From assembly GCA_023053685.1 (NCBI GenBank), contig JALIGW010000063.1:2786614-2850613 (forward strand): DNA of 64,000 nucleotides, read 5' to 3'. This DNA is from Diadophis punctatus similis. Taxonomy: Eukaryota > Chordata > Lepidosauria > Squamata > Dipsadidae. The position numbers were made by a program, and so were the translations under genes. Of this stretch, positions 1 through 25,599 are shown piece after piece. Within the stretch, counting starts at the first letter, position 1. Every line of letters begins with the position of its first letter. The notes beneath the pieces are model-generated. The model was given only the letters and a program-made list of their open reading frames with translations. It was not told the DNA's origin and made no database searches.

Positions 1-4
1 TAAA

Positions 5-735
5 GTGGGTGAAACCACACTCAATAGCAGTGACTGCGAGAGGGATCTTGGAGTCTTGGTGGACAACCAACTAAATATGAGCCAGCAATGTGCAGTGGCA
101 GCAAAAAAATCCAATGCAATCCTAAATTGCATTAATAGAGGGATACAATCTAGGACTAGGGAGGTACTAGTACCACTCTATAAAGCCTTAGTTAGATCAC
201 ACCTGGAGTACTGCATCCAGTTTTGGTCACCACACAACAAAAAAGACATATAAACTCTAGAGAAAGTGCAGAGGGGAGCAACCAGGATGATTAGGGGACT
301 GGAAACTATAACATATGAAGAGCAGTTGCAGGAACTGGGCATGGCCAGTCTAGCGAAGAGAAGGACCAGGAGAGACATGATAGCAGTGTTTCAATACTTG
401 AGGGGCTACCAGAGAGAGGAGGGAGTCAGGCTATTTTCCAAAGCACCTGAAGGCCAGACAAGGAATAATGGATGGAAGTTGACCAAGGAAAGATTCAACC
501 TGGACATAAGGAGAAACATTCTGACAGTGAGAGCGATCAACCAGTGGAACAGCTTGCCTGCGGAGGTTGTGAGAGCTCCAACACTTGAGACTTTCAAAGG
601 GAGATTGGACTGCCATTTGTCCAAAATGTTGTAGGGACTCCTGCTTGAGTGGGGGGTCGGACTAGATGATCTACAAGGTCCCTTCCAACTCTAACAATCT
701 GTAATCTGTAACCTGTAACCTGTAACCTGTAAACT
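5..735 (+). mobile_element. CR1 LINE, 3' fragment (end of ORF2 plus 3' tail)
   Basis: The plus strand encodes the C-terminal part of a CR1 reverse-transcriptase polyprotein. It includes the segments [25 protein letters not shown] and AINQWNSLPAEVV, which are characteristic of the region after the RT fingers and palm. The frame is cut by an in-frame TAA at 251-253, where the family continues, and then reads on to 634. It is followed by a 3' UTR (CTAGATGATCTACAAGGTCCC) and a short (TGTAACC)n-like tail to about 735. It is 5' truncated by the window edge or at insertion, and is a dead copy. A second CR1 lies at 14022-15150 on the other strand. Confidence 0.88.
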
Positions 736-743
736 GAGATATA

Positions 744-2124
744 CCATGTTTCCCTGAATATGGCTTTGGCCTTATTATGGGTGGGGCTTATAGTTTTTGG
801 GGTGCAGGAGGCAGGCCGGGCCGCAAGACGTGCATCTTACTGGAATCTGGCAGTTCCATGGCATCTCTCAGCTGGTCTGTTTAGTTCCAGTTCCAGTTCC
901 AGCCATCACCATGGAGCGGGAAGCGCACTCGCAGAGCAGCCACTGCCCTGGCTGGGGTTTGGAAGACACAGAGCCGGAGTTTGGGAGAGAGAAATAAAGA
1001 AAGACTTCTGCTGCTTCTGCTTTTGGCTGCATGCAAAGAAAGCAGCAGAAGTCTTTCTTTCTCTCCCCCAAACTCCAGCTCTGCGGCTTCTAAATCCCAG
1101 CCAGGGTAGCGGCTGCTCTGCGAGTGCGCTTCCCGCTCTATGGTGACGGTCATTGGAGGCCTCCCCTTCCCCCCAGCTCCTCTCCGCTCCAATCTCCCTG
1201 CGGTCACCCCACCTGAGCGCTGACTGACTGGAGTGCCCGCCATCATGCCAAGGAAGCCCCTCCACCTTGGGAGTCACCAGACGGGATGGCGATTGAGCCG
1301 GGCTCCTCCTGGGGAGGGGAGCCTCGCAGGACACTTGCCTGCACTCCCTTCCTCCCGCAGGCCCCACTTACTCTTCCAGGCACCTGGCAGAGAGATACCA
1401 GCCAGCCCTGCCGAGGGCAGCCCCGACAGACAAAGCTCAGCCGGCTCGGCTGCAGCCAGTGCTCCCTGCCTACAGCTGAGCTTGGCCTGCAGGGGGCCAG
1501 CCAGGGCCTCTGTAGGTGGCAGCAGTGAGGGCAGCAGGCAGCAACCAAACCCGAGCTGACAGCCAAACATCTAGCCGGGCGCAGCAACAGAAGCAGCCAG
1601 CGACCAAACCTCTTGGGCGGGGGGGGGGTGAGTGCATGTGAGACAAAGTGCCAGGACAAGGAACCTTTTGGCTGCATGCTGCATGCAAGAAATCTTTCTC
1701 CCCTTTCGCTCCAAAAGGCTGCCGATGTGCAGTGAGTCTCATGAAGACTCGTTTCTGGTGAAATTTGGAGGAGAGAAAGATTTCTTGCATTCAGCATGCA
1801 GCCAAAATGTTCCTTGTCCTTGTGCTGTGTCTTACGTGCACTCTCCCCCCCCCCTGCCGAGAGAGGGGGGGAAGGAAGTAGGAAAGTCAGGTGCTTTGCC
1901 TCAGGCAGAACACAAGAGTTTCTTCCCCCTCCTGCTTCGCTCAAGAGCTGGAGGCGGAGGAGGGTCAGTGGATACAACGCCAAGGAATGCGACAGAGCTA
2001 CAAGTGTCAGGTAGGATGTGAGTCTCATGGAGGGCACAATTTGGGGGTGGCAAGTGATGCAGGACAGGGTGGGGCTGGTCCACAAGACGCGCATCCTACC
2101 TGGGACTTGTAGCTCTGTCACGTT

Positions 2125-2156
<32 letters not shown>

Positions 2157-2445
2157 CAAGCGAGAGGTGGGTGTGCGCACACCCCGCAGGACTGCTGAGG
2201 GTCTTATTTTCTTTTCTTAACAGTGGTCATCTGTTGGCTCTCTCTTGCGCTCTCTCTCTCTCTCTCTCTCTCCCGGCCAAAAGAGTCCCTGTCACAAAAA
2301 GAGAGGCTCCTGGCATGTCCCCCCCTTCCCCCGGAAAGTAGTTGGGGGGGCTTATTTTGGGGGGGAGCTTATTTCAGCGCATACACTGAAAAGCCTGATT
2401 GACCTTATCATGGGGACATGTATTATTTTCAGGGAAACAGAGTAG
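744..2445. mobile_element. Unclassified 1.7 kb fold-back element built of nested hairpins
   Basis: The block begins with CATGTTTCCCTGAATATGG and ends with the inverted match CAGGGAAACAG, so its ends form short terminal inverted repeats. Inside are at least four long inverted repeats: arms about 903-1020/1035-1148, 1629-1730/1752-1842, 1983-2015/2092-2131, and an (AG)n/(CT)n pair at 2126-2165/2239-2280. Segments near both ends are also imperfect direct copies (around 822-870 and 2083-2130). It is GC-rich compared with its surroundings. The right edge joins V2R intron sequence at about 2446. No transposase is seen. It resembles a non-autonomous fold-back DNA transposon; the family is not recognised. 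Confidence 0.6.
2129..2156. repeat. (AG)n microsatellite
   Basis: A run of about 14 AG units inside the fold-back element. Its inverted partner is the (CT)n run at about 2252-2272. Confidence 0.95.
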
Positions 2446-2877
2446 ATGTACACATAGAACGATAAAAAAAATTCTGGTTGCCCATCTTAAACCAAATGTA
2501 GGCAGCTTACAGTCCAGTTTAAAAAATACAATATATACATGACTATAAAAATAACTATAATGGTTTGGATAAGCAAATCCCATTGACCTGAAACCAATCC
2601 TCAAGTTTCAAAGAATTTAGATGGTAAACATGGAAGGAAGCTTCCAAGCTGACAAATAGAGAAGTTACTTCCTTTAGCATAATTAATCTTGCCCTACTTT
2701 CTTCCATCTCTTCCAGCCTTATTCTTCAAGATCTTATTCCTCCCATTATAGAATAAAATGGACATGTTGACAATAGCAATGAAGAATAAAATAGTCAAAT
2801 TCACATATGTCTTTTAACATCCACTTTGATAAAACGTTCTGGTTGAATCCAATGTCCTTTCCTCTGGTGCCACTCAC
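2446..2877 (-). other. V2R-1 intron 5 (right part)
   Basis: Non-coding sequence collinear with intron 5 of the other V2R units (compare 25340-25400 plus 26690-26870, and 36980-37170). It lacks the Penelope insertion found at this point in V2R-2 and V2R-4, so it represents the uninterrupted state. Its left end meets the fold-back element. Confidence 0.7.
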
Positions 2878-16824
<13,947 letters not shown>

Positions 16825-17945
16825 AATTCATGGGGCTGAATCAATCCTTTTCCTGTTTCTAAGGAAGAAAAAACTCTCAGAAGATGGAAATGAAAGTAAC
16901 TTTCTTGACTGAGAGAGAGATAAACAGAACTTTACCTGGAAAGGAGAGAAAGGAAAGGTACATTCAAGAAGGACAGTCCCTGAATGTCCCAAAAATTTAT
17001 GCCGCACAGAATGTGACCTGAGACATTTATCCTTTTCTGATGCAAGATCCCTTTCAAGTTGCTTCAGTCTGATTTTTACACCAAAGGCGATCACTGGAGT
17101 AATATCAGGAGAGATCTCACAGACCAGGGTTTTAATAATTAAAGAAGCAATATTTCCTCTGGGAATCCTGAACTACTTCTGGGCCTCCATGTGCAAAAGG
17201 CAAGCTGGAGAAAAGTATAATGAAAAATCATAGATATATCCCTAGAGGGCACTGGTCTGAAGTGGTTGTGGTCCTTCCTTTCTGGACATGTCTAGAAAGT
17301 GATGCTGAAGGAAGGTAGTTCGACACTCAGGAAATTGGGTATTGTTCTTCAATGTACTCTCTTGCCTCCAGAGACTCCTAGGGAAGGTCACCCAGAACTA
17401 TAGAGTTTGGTGCCACCTTAGATTGATGACCATTAATTTTAGTGCTGCCTGTCTCCTGATGCTAAGGAAGAAATCTGTAACTTTGAACCCTGCCTAATGT
17501 TAAGAAGAGGACCTGTTTTTTATTTACTTTTCCATTAGATCTCCATATATTAAATCAGAGGTGGGATTCATTTGAGTCGCACCGGTTTGGCCGAACCGTT
17601 TGTTACCTTTTTCCCAGTTTGGCGAACTGGCTGATTGCACCACTGGCTCACCCCACCCAGCCCTGCCTGCCCCGCCCACCTAATTTTTGGTAAGTTACCC
17701 TGAATACAAGGCAACTTACCCTACCTAATGTTTAGAATAAGATCTGTTCGTAATTTACTTTTCTATTGGATCTCCATATATTAATCCCAAATTGGAAGTG
17801 ATTATAAAATTGCTCATGCGAAAGTAAAATTTCATTTCCCCTAGCAATATGAATTTTGAAATGATGTTAGAGACGAAGGGTCTGCAAATTTATAATTGGC
17901 CAACTGTATCATAGGGTAAATATGGAATAACATATGGGGATAAAC
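16825..17945. other. 5' flank of V2R-1; no gene seen
   Basis: Non-coding sequence collinear with the upstream regions of V2R-2 (31942-32870) and V2R-3 (45506-46688). It includes a splice-free block around 17000-17240 and an inserted short element at 17560-17700. It is a candidate promoter region by position only; no motif was certain. Confidence 0.5.
17560..17700. mobile_element. Short interspersed element, MITE-like
   Basis: A block starting GAGGTGGGATTCATTTGAG and containing CACCGGTTTGGCCGAACCG and CAGTTTGGCGAACTGG. A diverged copy lies at the matching place upstream of V2R-3 (46256-46440). Such GGTGGGATTC-headed repeats are common in squamates; the class is not certain. Confidence 0.5.
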
Positions 17946-18235
17946 TTTCTTTCCTTTAAACTCTCCCTTCAATATTTATGTAAGACATGAAGAACCCTTA
18001 TACTTTAAAGTGTCTTTGTTTATTAAATAAGCAGTGGGCTGTATGATCTCTCCCTTGGACAACTCACCAGAGTCTTCCTCAGAGGTCAGCTGAAGGGAGG
18101 ATGAGCTCATTCCTAGCATGTCAGGAACTGGGTTAATTAATGGATCTGAACAACTGGCCAAAAGAATTTTAGGGCAGGCTTCAGCTGGGGAAAGCTTGCA
18201 GGGACAGATGGCCAGCAAAGAGGAGGAGGAGCTGC
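17946..18235. repeat. Conserved intergenic block, LTR-like, class unknown
   Basis: The same block recurs at 32870-33130 and 52745-53030, always 1.1-1.3 kb upstream of a V2R first exon or its expected place. On the minus strand it holds TTTAATAAACAAAGACAC, a possible polyadenylation region. No coding potential was recognised. The (TTTA)n array and a SINE interrupt this copy. Confidence 0.4.
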
Positions 18236-18236
18236 C

Positions 18237-18323
<87 letters not shown>

Positions 18324-18325
18324 TA
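18237..18325. repeat. (TTTA)n microsatellite
   Basis: About 22 tandem TTTA units at the tail of the adjoining SINE. Absent from the matching blocks at 33130 and 53030. Confidence 0.95.
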
Positions 18326-18561
18326 TTTATTAGTGACATTTATATACCGCCTCACAGTGCAAGCACTCTCTAAGCGGTTTATACCAATAAGCAATGTATA
18401 TTTATTTTGCCCCCAACAATCTGGGTACTCATTTTACCTACCTCGGAAGGATGGAAGGCTGAATCAACCTTGAGCCGGTGAGATTTGAACTGCTGATCTG
18501 CGGATCACAATCAGAAAAAGTGGCCTGCAGTACCCCACTCTTACTGCTGTGCCACCTCGTC
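18326..18561 (-). repeat. tRNA-derived SINE
   Basis: Minus orientation: GAGGTGGCACAGCAGTAAG head, a Box B-like GTTCAAATCTCACCGG region, and a body ending at the (TTTA)n array. Same family as the SINEs at 26870 and 42395. Confidence 0.78.
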
Positions 18562-19725
18562 TCTTAAAACCAAGAACATGCAGTGTAGAGAAAAGGCAAG
18601 AGCAATGGAGATCTTCCAGGTTACTCAGGAAAAGACCCCACCCATCTTGATGGGCTGCACCAGAAAGCTATTTATCACAGCAAGCAGAGGGAGGCATTGC
18701 CGGGAACAATGTGTTGGTTTTCTAGCTGTTTGTTTGATCTTTGTGCTTCCTGTTTGACTGTGTTTGGAATTGTGCCTTGGAGACTCTGAACTTCTCTTGT
18801 CATGAGCTCTTGCTTGTATATTGCAGTTTTGCCTGGTGGATTTCAATTTGTTTGGTGGATTTACTTGTTTGAGCAACTTTCCATTGCTTTATGAATTATT
18901 GGCCATAGCCTTGTGAACTAATCTTGGCCAATTTGTGGCTAGATTTATTTGAGACAGTTCTGATGCTGCGTGAAGGGAATTGCTGGGGAACATTAATAAA
19001 ATCACTAAACTACACATATTGTGTGAGAGAGAGAGAGAGTGAGTGAGTGAGGGAGTGAGTGAGGGAGGGAGGGAGTGAACATTAATAAAATCACTAAACT
19101 ACATGTGTCTGTGTGTTGTGTATGTGTGTTTGTGTGTGTGAGAGAGAGAGGGGGGAGGGAGGGAGGGAGGGAGAGTGGGGCAGCACAGGCTGTGAGGTCT
19201 GCAGTTAAGATGCAGAATAGTGAATGATGATTTCATTCCAGAACATGATTTGGGGCAACTTGGTGGCCCTTTTGCTGATTGTGTGGATGCTCTTGATTGG
19301 ATCATTATAATTTGGACAATTGCAAGGAACCAAGTAAGCAGTGAACATGAGAGACAGAGCTCAGGCATTGAGCAAGGACCACTCCTTCCTGATCCTCGAG
19401 CACAGAGAATGGAGAGAAGGCGAGAACAGCACAGACTGACCTGACTGCTCGGGAGGAGAGCACCCCACTCCTCTTCTGAAGGCACACCTGGGGACTGAGA
19501 CTTAAAGAGAGACTGTGGGGAGGGACATTCTTTGTGAACAAATGCTGAATTTCTGGAGTGTTGAGTGCTGATATTTGAACTTTCCTGGATTCCTTGCATT
19601 ATTTCAGGATTACCTGCCTTGCTCCCTTGCTTCCTGGACTACTTGACTTGCCCTGCTGGGTTGCTTGCTTTGCAGTCATGGTACTCACAACATTGGGCTG
19701 GACTATTTGCTGCCAGAGGCTGCTT

Positions 19726-19727
<2 letters not shown>
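18562..19727. other. Intergenic sequence with purine and GT repeats; no gene seen
   Basis: The left part (18562-19020) is shared with 33130-33580 and, in shortened form, with 53030-53219. (GA)n, (GAGT)n and (GGGA)n runs lie at 19022-19078 and 19138-19173. No open frame has recognisable homology. Confidence 0.5.

Positions 19728-19801
<74 letters not shown>
19728..19801. repeat. (GT)n microsatellite
   Basis: About 37 GT units. A looser (TATGTG)n region follows at 19920-20045. Confidence 0.95.
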
Positions 19802-19802
<1 letters not shown>

Positions 19803-20049
19803 TCACATTGCTCTGGGACTTGCCAGAAACGTGGGACAGTTTGTGAAAATTTGGAGCAATAAAAGGGCAGTTTGAACTGCCAGCTGCCTCTATGATCTCC
19901 GTGCTGTGCCCCAGGTCATCATATATATATGTACATGTATATGTACATGTACATGTACGTTTATGTGTATGTGTAAGTGTAAGTGTAAATCTACGTGTAT
20001 TTGTATGTGTACGTCTACGTGTATGTGTATGTGTATGTGTATGTGTATC

Positions 20050-20205
20050 AGTAACAAGTTCTAAAACCCATTACTACTGGTTTGCGCTCGCCCAACGCTT
20101 CTGCGCATATGTAGAAGCATCCTGGGCAGGTGGGTGGAGCTTCCAGCCAACGCCGTTACTGGTTCGCAGAACCAGGCCAAACCGGAAGCAACACACTGCT
20201 GATAT
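20050..20205. mobile_element. MITE-like element
   Basis: It runs from AGTAACAAGTTCTAAAACCC to CGGAAGCAACACACTGCTGAT. A second, partly deleted copy is at 34815-34955 in the equivalent position of the next unit. No transposase. Confidence 0.45.
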
Positions 20206-20257
20206 ATAGACATTGTATATATTTATATTCCTTTTTTCTCCCAACCATTCGTAAATC

Positions 20258-21020
<763 letters not shown>

Positions 21021-21029
21021 TCAGTTATT

Positions 21030-22830
21030 TATTTATTTTATTTTAATTTATTTATTTTAATAAAATTTATATGCCGCCCAACTCCCAAAGAGACTCTGGG
21101 CGGCTTACAACTATAAAAAATACAAGAACAGAATAAAAAGACAGTTAACACAACAATGCAAGCAAACCATTCAAAAAAAAGTACATTACAACACATACAT
21201 ACATGGGGTGATCTCATTAGCCCCAGACCTGCCAAAAAGCCAGGTCTTAAGGGCCTTCCGGAAGGCCAGCAAGGTAGGGGTATTACGGATCTTGGTAGGT
21301 AGTTTGTTCCATAGGGTCGGACCTGCATCAGAGAAGGACCTCACCCGTGTACCCACCAGCTGACATTGTCTGGCTGACGGGATCCGGAGAAGGCCCTCCC
21401 TGTGCGATCTCACTGGTCGTTGGGAGGAATGCTGTAGAAGGCGGTCACATAGATAAACTGGTCCTGAGCCATGTAGGGCTTTAAAGGTGATGACTAACAC
21501 CTTGAATTGCATCCGGAGACCGATCGGTAACCAGTGCAGCTCGCGTAAAATGGGAGTCATGTGGGTATACCTAAGGGCGCCCACAACAGCGCGTGCAGCT
21601 GCATTCTGGACCAGTTGTAGTCTATGAACACTTTTCAAGGGTAGCCCCATGTTGAGCGCGTTGCAATAATTAAGCCTTAAGGTGATGAGGGCATGAGTGA
21701 CCGTGAGAAGAGCCTCATGATCCAGATAGGGTCGCAATTGGTGCACTAGGCGAACTTGTGCAAAGGTCCCCCTAGCTACAGCTGTCAGATGGTGGTCTAA
21801 ATTCAGCTGTGAGTCTAGGAGGACACCCAAATTGTGAACCTGTTCTGAGGGGGTTAAATTTTTGCCCCCCAAAACCAGGATAGGATGATCAATATAGTCC
21901 TTAAGAGACAACATCCACATCCACTCCGTCTTGTCTGGGTTTAATTTAAGCCTGCTGACTCCCATCCAGAACCTTACATCGTTCAGGCATTGGACCATTA
22001 CTTCCACCGCTTCACTGAATTGACGAGGGGTGGAGATGTATAACTGGGTGTCATCAGCATACTACTGGCACCTCACCCCATGTCGTCGGATGATCTCACC
22101 CAGTGGTTTCATGTAAATGTTAAATAGGAGGGGGGGAGCACTGAACCCTGAGGTACCCCACAAATGAGGGGCCTAGGGGTCAACCTCTGACCCCCTGCCA
22201 ACACCGACTGTGACCGACCAGAGAGATAGGAGGAGAGCATAAAATGGTGCCACCCACTCCCAGATCCCTTAGCTGGCAGAGAAGGATACCGTGGTCTCCA
22301 ATATCAAAAGCCACTGAGAGGTCAAGCAGCATCAAGATGGAGGAAAAAACCCCATCTCAGGCCCGCCAGAAATCATCCATCAGCGTGACCAAAGCAGTTT
22401 CCATGCTGTAGCCGGGCCTGAAACACGATTGGAAATGGTCAAGATAATCTGTTTCATCCAACAGCCATTGGAACTGAAGCGCCACCACTTTCTCAACAAC
22501 CTTACCCACAAAGGGTGGGTTGGAGACTGGATGAAAGTTCTTCAATTCTGCTGGATCAAGGGAAGGCTTCTTGAGAAGGGGCCTGACCACTGCAACTTTC
22601 AATGGCTGCGGGAATGACCCCTCTCTCAGAGAAGCGTTGGTCAACCTGGAGCCAGCCTCAGGTCACCTCCCAGCTGGAAGAAACCAGCCAAGGGGGACAC
22701 AGGTCCAGTAAACAAGTGGAGGAGCTCATCGCTCCAATATGCTTGTCCACTTCCTCGGGAGTTGCGGGCTCAAATTCATCCAATATAATAGGACTAAGAT
22801 CTGCCCCAGTTCTCTCGGCTTGAATTGAAT
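21030..22830 (-). mobile_element. L2-type LINE, 3' two-thirds of ORF2, inactivated
   Basis: Minus strand: RT fragment ([29 protein letters not shown]; 22357-22644), degraded palm, then the C-terminal domain ([49 protein letters not shown]; 21186-22007). The 3' end GCCGCCCA region is near 21075 and the A/T-rich tail at 21030. The right border near 22830 is a rearrangement joint, not a clean 5' end: matching L2 sequence reappears at 23637-24050. Confidence 0.87.
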
Positions 22831-22879
22831 CATAAATTAAATAAATTAAATTAAAAATAAATTAAATCATAAATTTACA

Positions 22880-23487
22880 GTCTCTTCTGTCTTCGTTTTC
22901 TTCTCACGTTGTCACAGTCTTTCCTCTCTTTTTTTAGTCCAGTTGTACCATCTAGTCCATGTTTTGTAGCATTCTGAGTTGCATTGTCCTTTTGGTTGAA
23001 TAGTCAGCATGTCCATATCAGCACATCTATATATTTTGTCCATTAGTATATTTTCTGGTGGGGTTTGATTGTCTTTCCAATATTGTGCATATGTTATTCT
23101 TGCCGCAGTTGTAATATGTAGTAATAAATATTGTATGTTTTTTGGATGTTGTTTTTCCATTATCCCCAGCAGGAAAAATTCTGGAGTGAATTCCATTGTT
23201 CTCTCTGTAATTTCTTGCAACCAAGCATGCACTTTTTTCCAATAGCCCTTTGCTTAGGGACACAACCACCATGCATGAAAGAAGGTACCTACATCTTTTT
23301 TTTTCATTTCCAGCAAGCCGAATTCATTTTTGGGTATATTTTGGCCAATCTTGATGGAGTTAAATGCCATCTATAAAACATTTTATAATAGTTCTCTTTA
23401 TATGCTGTTGATTTTGTTATTTTACAGTTTATATTCCATGTTCTCTCCCAATCAGCCAAGTGTATGTTGAGGCCTACGTTTTTTGCC
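22880..23487 (-). mobile_element. L1 ORF2 C-terminal fragment
   Basis: The minus strand encodes AWLQEITERTMEFTPEFFLLGI, then LLHITTAARITYAQYWK, then MDMLTIQPK. This is the usual C-terminal end of reptile L1 ORF2. A sequence upstream on the minus strand (about 23240-23400) continues the Trp/His-rich region with frame breaks. Confidence 0.8.
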
Positions 23488-24050
23488 TCCTAAAGGATTT
23501 GTCTGCCTTCACTAGCAATTTCTGGTTTAAGAAAAGTGTTAAAAAGTTCAAGCACTTTATGGGCCCATAGATCACATGATTCCTTTAAAGTGGTCATCTT
23601 TTGTTCTGGTAATCAATTTTCAAGGTTTTGAAACCCAATTGGAAATGGTCAAGATAATCCGTTTCATCCAACAGCCATTGGAGCTGAAGCGCCACCACTT
23701 TCTCAACAACCTTACCCACAAAGGGCAGGTTGGAGACTGGATGAAAGTTCTTCAATTCTGCTGGATCCAGGGAAGGCTTCTTGAGGAGGGGCCTGACCAC
23801 TGCAACTTTCAATGGCTGCGGGACTGACCCCTCTCTCAGAGAAACATTGGTCAACCTGGAGCCAGCCTCGGGTCACCTCCCTGCTGGAAGAAACCAGCCA
23901 AGAGGGACAAAGGTCCAGTAAACAAGTGGAGGAGCTCATCGCTCCAATAGCCTTCTCCACTTCCTCAGGAGTCGCGGGCTCAAATTCATCCCATATAATA
24001 GGACTAAGATCTGCCCAGTCATCTGGGCTTGAATTGCCCAATCAGAGTCA
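23488..24050 (-). mobile_element. Duplicated V2R-2 flank (150 bp) joined to a second L2 RT fragment
   Basis: 23488-23636 repeats the host sequence at 20590-20735. 23637-24040 then repeats the L2 fragment at 22430-22830 ([26 protein letters not shown], plus strand reversed). The L2 then extends to a 5' truncation at about 24050. Host sequence resumes with AGTCAGTCC, and AGTCAGT also precedes the L2 tail near 21020, consistent with one original L2 insertion that was later rearranged inside. Confidence 0.7.
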
Positions 24051-24286
24051 GTCCTACATGATAATAAAATATAATTTCTTATCTCGTCCTTCCCTAGTTT
24101 CATGACAATTTCAATTATTAATTTATTTATTTTACACGTTGAGGATTATCTTAAGTTAGTCTTCCATTCTTTGTATGTTTATTTCTTTTGATTTTAAATA
24201 ACCTTAATTGTCAAAACAAGCATGCAATCTCAATAATAACTGCAATAAATAATTAAGTGTTATGAGCCTGAGAAACTACTTCACGA

Positions 24287-25191
24287 TCAGATACCGACTT
24301 TTATCATTAAATGTCCCTTAGTATTTAGATCTGGTCTCAAGATGATAATGTAGCACTTGGGGAAGAAGATGCAGCCCAGCAGCCCAGCACCAGAAGCCAA
24401 GATGGAGAAAACCTGCACAGCCACCATGTATTTCCCTTTGGTGCTCAAGTAGGTGGGCAGGAAGGAGATCCAGACGCTGCAGAAGACCAGCATGCTGAAG
24501 GTGATCAGTTTGGCTTCGTTGAATGCCCCAGGCAGGTTCCTGGCCAGGAAAGCCACTGTGAAGCAAATGGCAGCAAGGAAACCCATGTAGCTGAGAACAA
24601 CATAAAACATGGTGACGGAGCCTTCATTGCACTGAAGGATGATCTCTCCAGGCTGGGAATGCAAGTCAGAGTCAGGAAATGGGGGAGAAACTCCCAGCCA
24701 GATTGCACAAATTACAATTTTTCCAGCAGAACCAGAAAGGATGATGGAGTTGGCCAAGCTCTTCCCCAACCATCTCCTCACCCTGTTCCCTGGTTTAGTG
24801 GCCAGGAAGGCCAGCACAACCATGATTGTTTTGGCTAACACACAAGACACAGCTACTGAGAAGATGATGCTGAACATTGTTTGTTGAAGAAGGCATGTGG
24901 CTTTCCTTGGTCGGCCAATGAAGAAAAAGGAGGACAAGAAGCAGAGCAAGAGGGAAACCAGGAGGATATAGGACAGGTCACGGTTGTTAGCTTTGACAAT
25001 GGGAGTTTCTAGATATTTAAGGAATATCACTAAAACAAAGCCTGTTGTTAGAAACAAGAGTACAGCAAAGGAGACCAGAATGATACCCAGATGTTCTTCA
25101 TAGGACAGGAAGGTTATTCTTTTGGGGATACATTGGATTCTGTCATCAGTTGGATATTTATCATCTGGGCACTTGGTGCATTTTTCAGTAT
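24287..25191 (-). CDS. V2R-2 exon 6, seven-transmembrane domain
   Basis: 905 nt; acceptor TTTTCTCAG, entering in phase 1, stop TGA at 24287-24289. 301 residues. It begins with the last Cys-rich motifs ([11 protein letters not shown]), then seven hydrophobic segments at roughly residues 35-58, 72-92, 98-127, 145-168, 185-212, 222-245 and 252-275. Family C V2R signatures include [31 protein letters not shown] and [14 protein letters not shown]. Intact. Confidence 0.95.
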
Positions 25192-25599
25192 CTGAGAAAA
25201 CAGTAAGTAATATTATTTTTATAGTCTCTCCTTTCACATTTAAAGAAAGACTTTCTTTGGATGACAGCTGATACTGAGAGACAAGAAAGCTATAGTAATT
25301 GGTAAACTGAAATATAGATATAGACATAAAAAGATATAATTATTTTCTGGTTGCCCATCTTAAACCAGTAGGCAGATTACAGTCCAGTTTTTAAAAAGAC
25401 ACAATATATACCACTACCTTGTTGTAATCATTTTAACCTAATGCCTGGAAGAACAACCTCCAGAAGTTTTGGAGCATCGTGGGCCTATTGGGTTTCAATG
25501 GGGAGGGTGTTCAATAGGGCAGGAGCTGAAACAAAAAAGGCAGCCTTTTGAAGATCCACATGGTGGCAATGTTTTAGGGAACAGACCTACATATATTGT

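Noticed and set aside
760..1367. Overlapping open frames on both strands with similar Ser/Trp-rich peptides
   Set aside because: They mirror each other because of the inverted repeat at 903-1148 and are not independent genes.
1243..2121. A 292-codon minus-strand open frame in the fold-back element
   Set aside because: No domain, signal or family block was recognised. Overlapping frames of similar length exist on both strands because the region is GC-rich and palindromic.
18118..18333. Frame ending in a long Leu/Ile/Phe/Tyr repeat
   Set aside because: The repeat is only the translated (TTTA)n microsatellite; no membrane protein is implied. The same holds for 20156-20425.
18326..18561. Possible tRNA gene (Box A and B-like motifs), also at 26869 and 42395
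   Set aside because: The motifs belong to SINE heads followed by SINE bodies; no intact cloverleaf was found.
19565..19875. Cys/Val-repeat frames
   Set aside because: Translation of the (GT)n array.
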